Assembly: GCA_015494005.1 (NCBI GenBank)
Contig: WGCB01000570.1
Coordinates: forward strand, 1 to 7,595
DNA from: Caldilineaceae bacterium
GTDB taxonomy: Bacteria > Chloroflexota > Anaerolineae > Caldilineales > Caldilineaceae
Direction of reading: 5' to 3'
DNA: 7,595 nucleotides
Both the position numbers and the translations under genes were made by a program. Shown here piece by piece: positions 6,573 through 7,595 of this stretch (position 1 is its first letter; the number at the start of each line of letters is the position of its first letter). The notes below the pieces were generated by a model. The model did not search any database, was not told the DNA's origin, and worked only from the letters and a program-made list of their open reading frames with translations.

Positions 6573-6974
6573 ATGGGTGTGGTTACAAGCCCCAACGTGA
6601 AACGCAAGTACGGCGCTCCCAGCTTCGAGCGCTACAGCTGGTTCTTCATGCGCATCAGCGGCCTGATCATGTTCCTGGCCGTCACCTTCCACCTGCTCTA
6701 CATGCACATGGTGGTGAAGGTGGAGAACATCACCTTCGAGAACATCGTCGAGCGCTGGAACGGCCCCTACGGGCTGCTCTGGAAGGCCTTCGACCTCTCC
6801 CTGTTGCTCCTGGGCATGCTCCACGGCTACAACGGCGTGCGCTGGAGCATCAACGACTACATCCACCACAAGGGCTGGAACCTGGCTCTGCGCATCCTGC
6901 TCTACATCCTGGCGGGGATCCTCATCACCGCCGGGCTCGCGGTGCTCATCAACGGGCCGGGTGACCTGCGCTAG
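6573..6974 (+). CDS. sdhD: Succinate dehydrogenase membrane anchor subunit SdhD
   Basis: 133-residue second membrane anchor of complex II. Three helices are predicted (about 26-48, 70-92 and 103-126). It repeats the SdhC layout: R-I-S-G at 27-30, His40 in helix 1, and H-G-Y-N-G-V-R (84-90) with Asp95 in helix 2. Its own candidate haem ligands are therefore His40 and His84. E. coli SdhD lacks the NGxR pattern, so this is the type of anchor found in Gram-positive, Chloroflexota or archaeal-like complexes (family knowledge, approximate). The ATG at 6573 has AAGGAGG nine bases upstream. It lies between sdhC and sdhA, 68 bases before the latter, with no promoter visible in that gap. Which of the two anchor genes should be called C and which D is a convention by order. 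Confidence 0.9.
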   Translation: MGVVTSPNVKRKYGAPSFERYSWFFMRISGLIMFLAVTFHLLYMHMVVKVENITFENIVERWNGPYGLLWKAFDLSLLLLGMLHGYNGVRWSINDYIHHKGWNLALRILLYILAGILITAGLAVLINGPGDLR

Positions 6975-7042
6975 CCTGCCAGCGGCCCGATCCCCAGGGC
7001 CATCATCGAGTTGTCAAACCACCCTCAGGAAGAGACGGATCC

Positions 7043-7595
7043 ATGGTTCACCATCACAGATACGAAACCATTGTTGTCGGCGCGGGGGGCGCGGGGCTCA
7101 TGGCCGCCCTCTACGCCAGCCAGGGCAGCCAGACGGCGGTCCTGAGCAAGCTCTACCCCACCCGCAGCCACACCGGCACCGCCCAGGGAGGCATCGGCGC
7201 GGCCCTGGGCAACCTGGAGGAGGATCGGCCCGAGTGGCACGCCTTCGACACGGTCAAGGGGGGGGACTACCTCTCGGACCAGGATGCGGTGGAGGTCATG
7301 TGCTACGAGGCGCCGGGTGTGGTCTACGAGCTGGAGCACATGGGCCTGCCCTTCAACCGCACGCCGGACGGCCGCATCGCCCAGCGTCCCTTCGGCGGCC
7401 ACACCAGCAACTTCGGGGAGAAGCCCGTGCGCCGGGCCTGCTACGCCGCGGACCGCACAGGCCACATGATCCTCCAGACCCTCTACCAGCAGTGCATCAA
7501 GCGCAGCGTGCGTTTCTTCGACGAGTTCCACGTGCTGGACCTGCTCATGGGCCCGGACGGCCGGGTGGCCGGCGTGGTGGCCTACGAGATCGACA
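7043..7595 (+). CDS. sdhA: Succinate dehydrogenase flavoprotein subunit SdhA (partial, N-terminal)
   Basis: The first 184 residues of the flavoprotein that oxidises succinate to fumarate; the gene runs off the right edge (full length is usually near 580-600). The N-terminus carries the dinucleotide fold V-V-G-A-G-G-A-G-L (11-19). Next is R-S-H-T-G-T-A-Q-G-G-I (41-51), in which His43 matches the histidine that binds FAD covalently (E. coli His45), followed by A-A-L-G-N (53-57). F-G-G-H-T (117-121) and A-A-D-R-T-G-H (135-141) are further family blocks near the active site. The covalent-FAD histidine and the sdhCD neighbours favour SdhA over soluble fumarate reductases or L-aspartate oxidase. 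The ATG at 7043 has AGGAAGAG eight bases upstream. The start reads M-V-H-H-H, an odd but chance-compatible His run. sdhB probably follows outside the window. Confidence 0.97.
   Translation, partial: MVHHHRYETIVVGAGGAGLMAALYASQGSQTAVLSKLYPTRSHTGTAQGGIGAALGNLEEDRPEWHAFDTVKGGDYLSDQDAVEVMCYEAPGVVYELEHMGLPFNRTPDGRIAQRPFGGHTSNFGEKPVRRACYAADRTGHMILQTLYQQCIKRSVRFFDEFHVLDLLMGPDGRVAGVVAYEID

Overview
The window is GC-rich bacterial chromosome carrying ordinary housekeeping genes plus one small regulated membrane-protein operon. SD sequences are strong (AAGGAGG-type) and the two best promoters are sigma70-type. The respiratory and TCA-cycle genes (icd, sdhCDA) suggest an aerobic or facultative heterotroph. 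The protein flavour (two short SdhC/SdhD anchors that resemble each other, and an SdhA with a covalent-FAD histidine) recalls GC-rich Chloroflexota of the Caldilinea/Litorilinea kind. That placement is an impression; nothing in the window proves it.

Layout, left to right. Bases 1-219 are the 3' end of fabF (+), closed by a good intrinsic terminator at 245-277. Converging on it is a four-gene minus-strand operon, transcribed from 3361 down to 300: a 14-TM-type MFS exporter (1865-3274), a PadR-type repressor (1299-1862), an HsmA-family four-helix membrane protein (848-1228), and a second small four-helix membrane protein (300-722). The operon has a near-consensus promoter (TTGACA-N17-TACAAT). 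A 22-bp near-palindrome sits directly at the predicted transcription start and is the obvious operator.

Divergently (+) come an SDR oxidoreductase (3563-4363), NADP-type isocitrate dehydrogenase icd (4436-5683) and a terminator-like hairpin. After these a second TTGACA-N17-TACAAT promoter leads into a roughly 240-nt structured leader and the succinate dehydrogenase operon sdhC (6059-6445), sdhD (6573-6974) and sdhA (7043 to the window edge). sdhB presumably lies beyond the window.

How they work together. Icd and SDH are TCA-cycle steps; SDH passes electrons to quinone through the SdhC/SdhD haem-b anchors. The minus-strand operon looks like a self-regulated stress or efflux unit. HsmA is known as a haem-binding membrane protein in Clostridioides difficile, where it is partnered with a MarR-type regulator. 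Here it is paired with a PadR regulator, an MFS exporter and a further small cytochrome-b-like membrane protein. This is the most interesting part of the window: a candidate haem- or redox-responsive efflux/sequestration operon. The ligand and function are inference.
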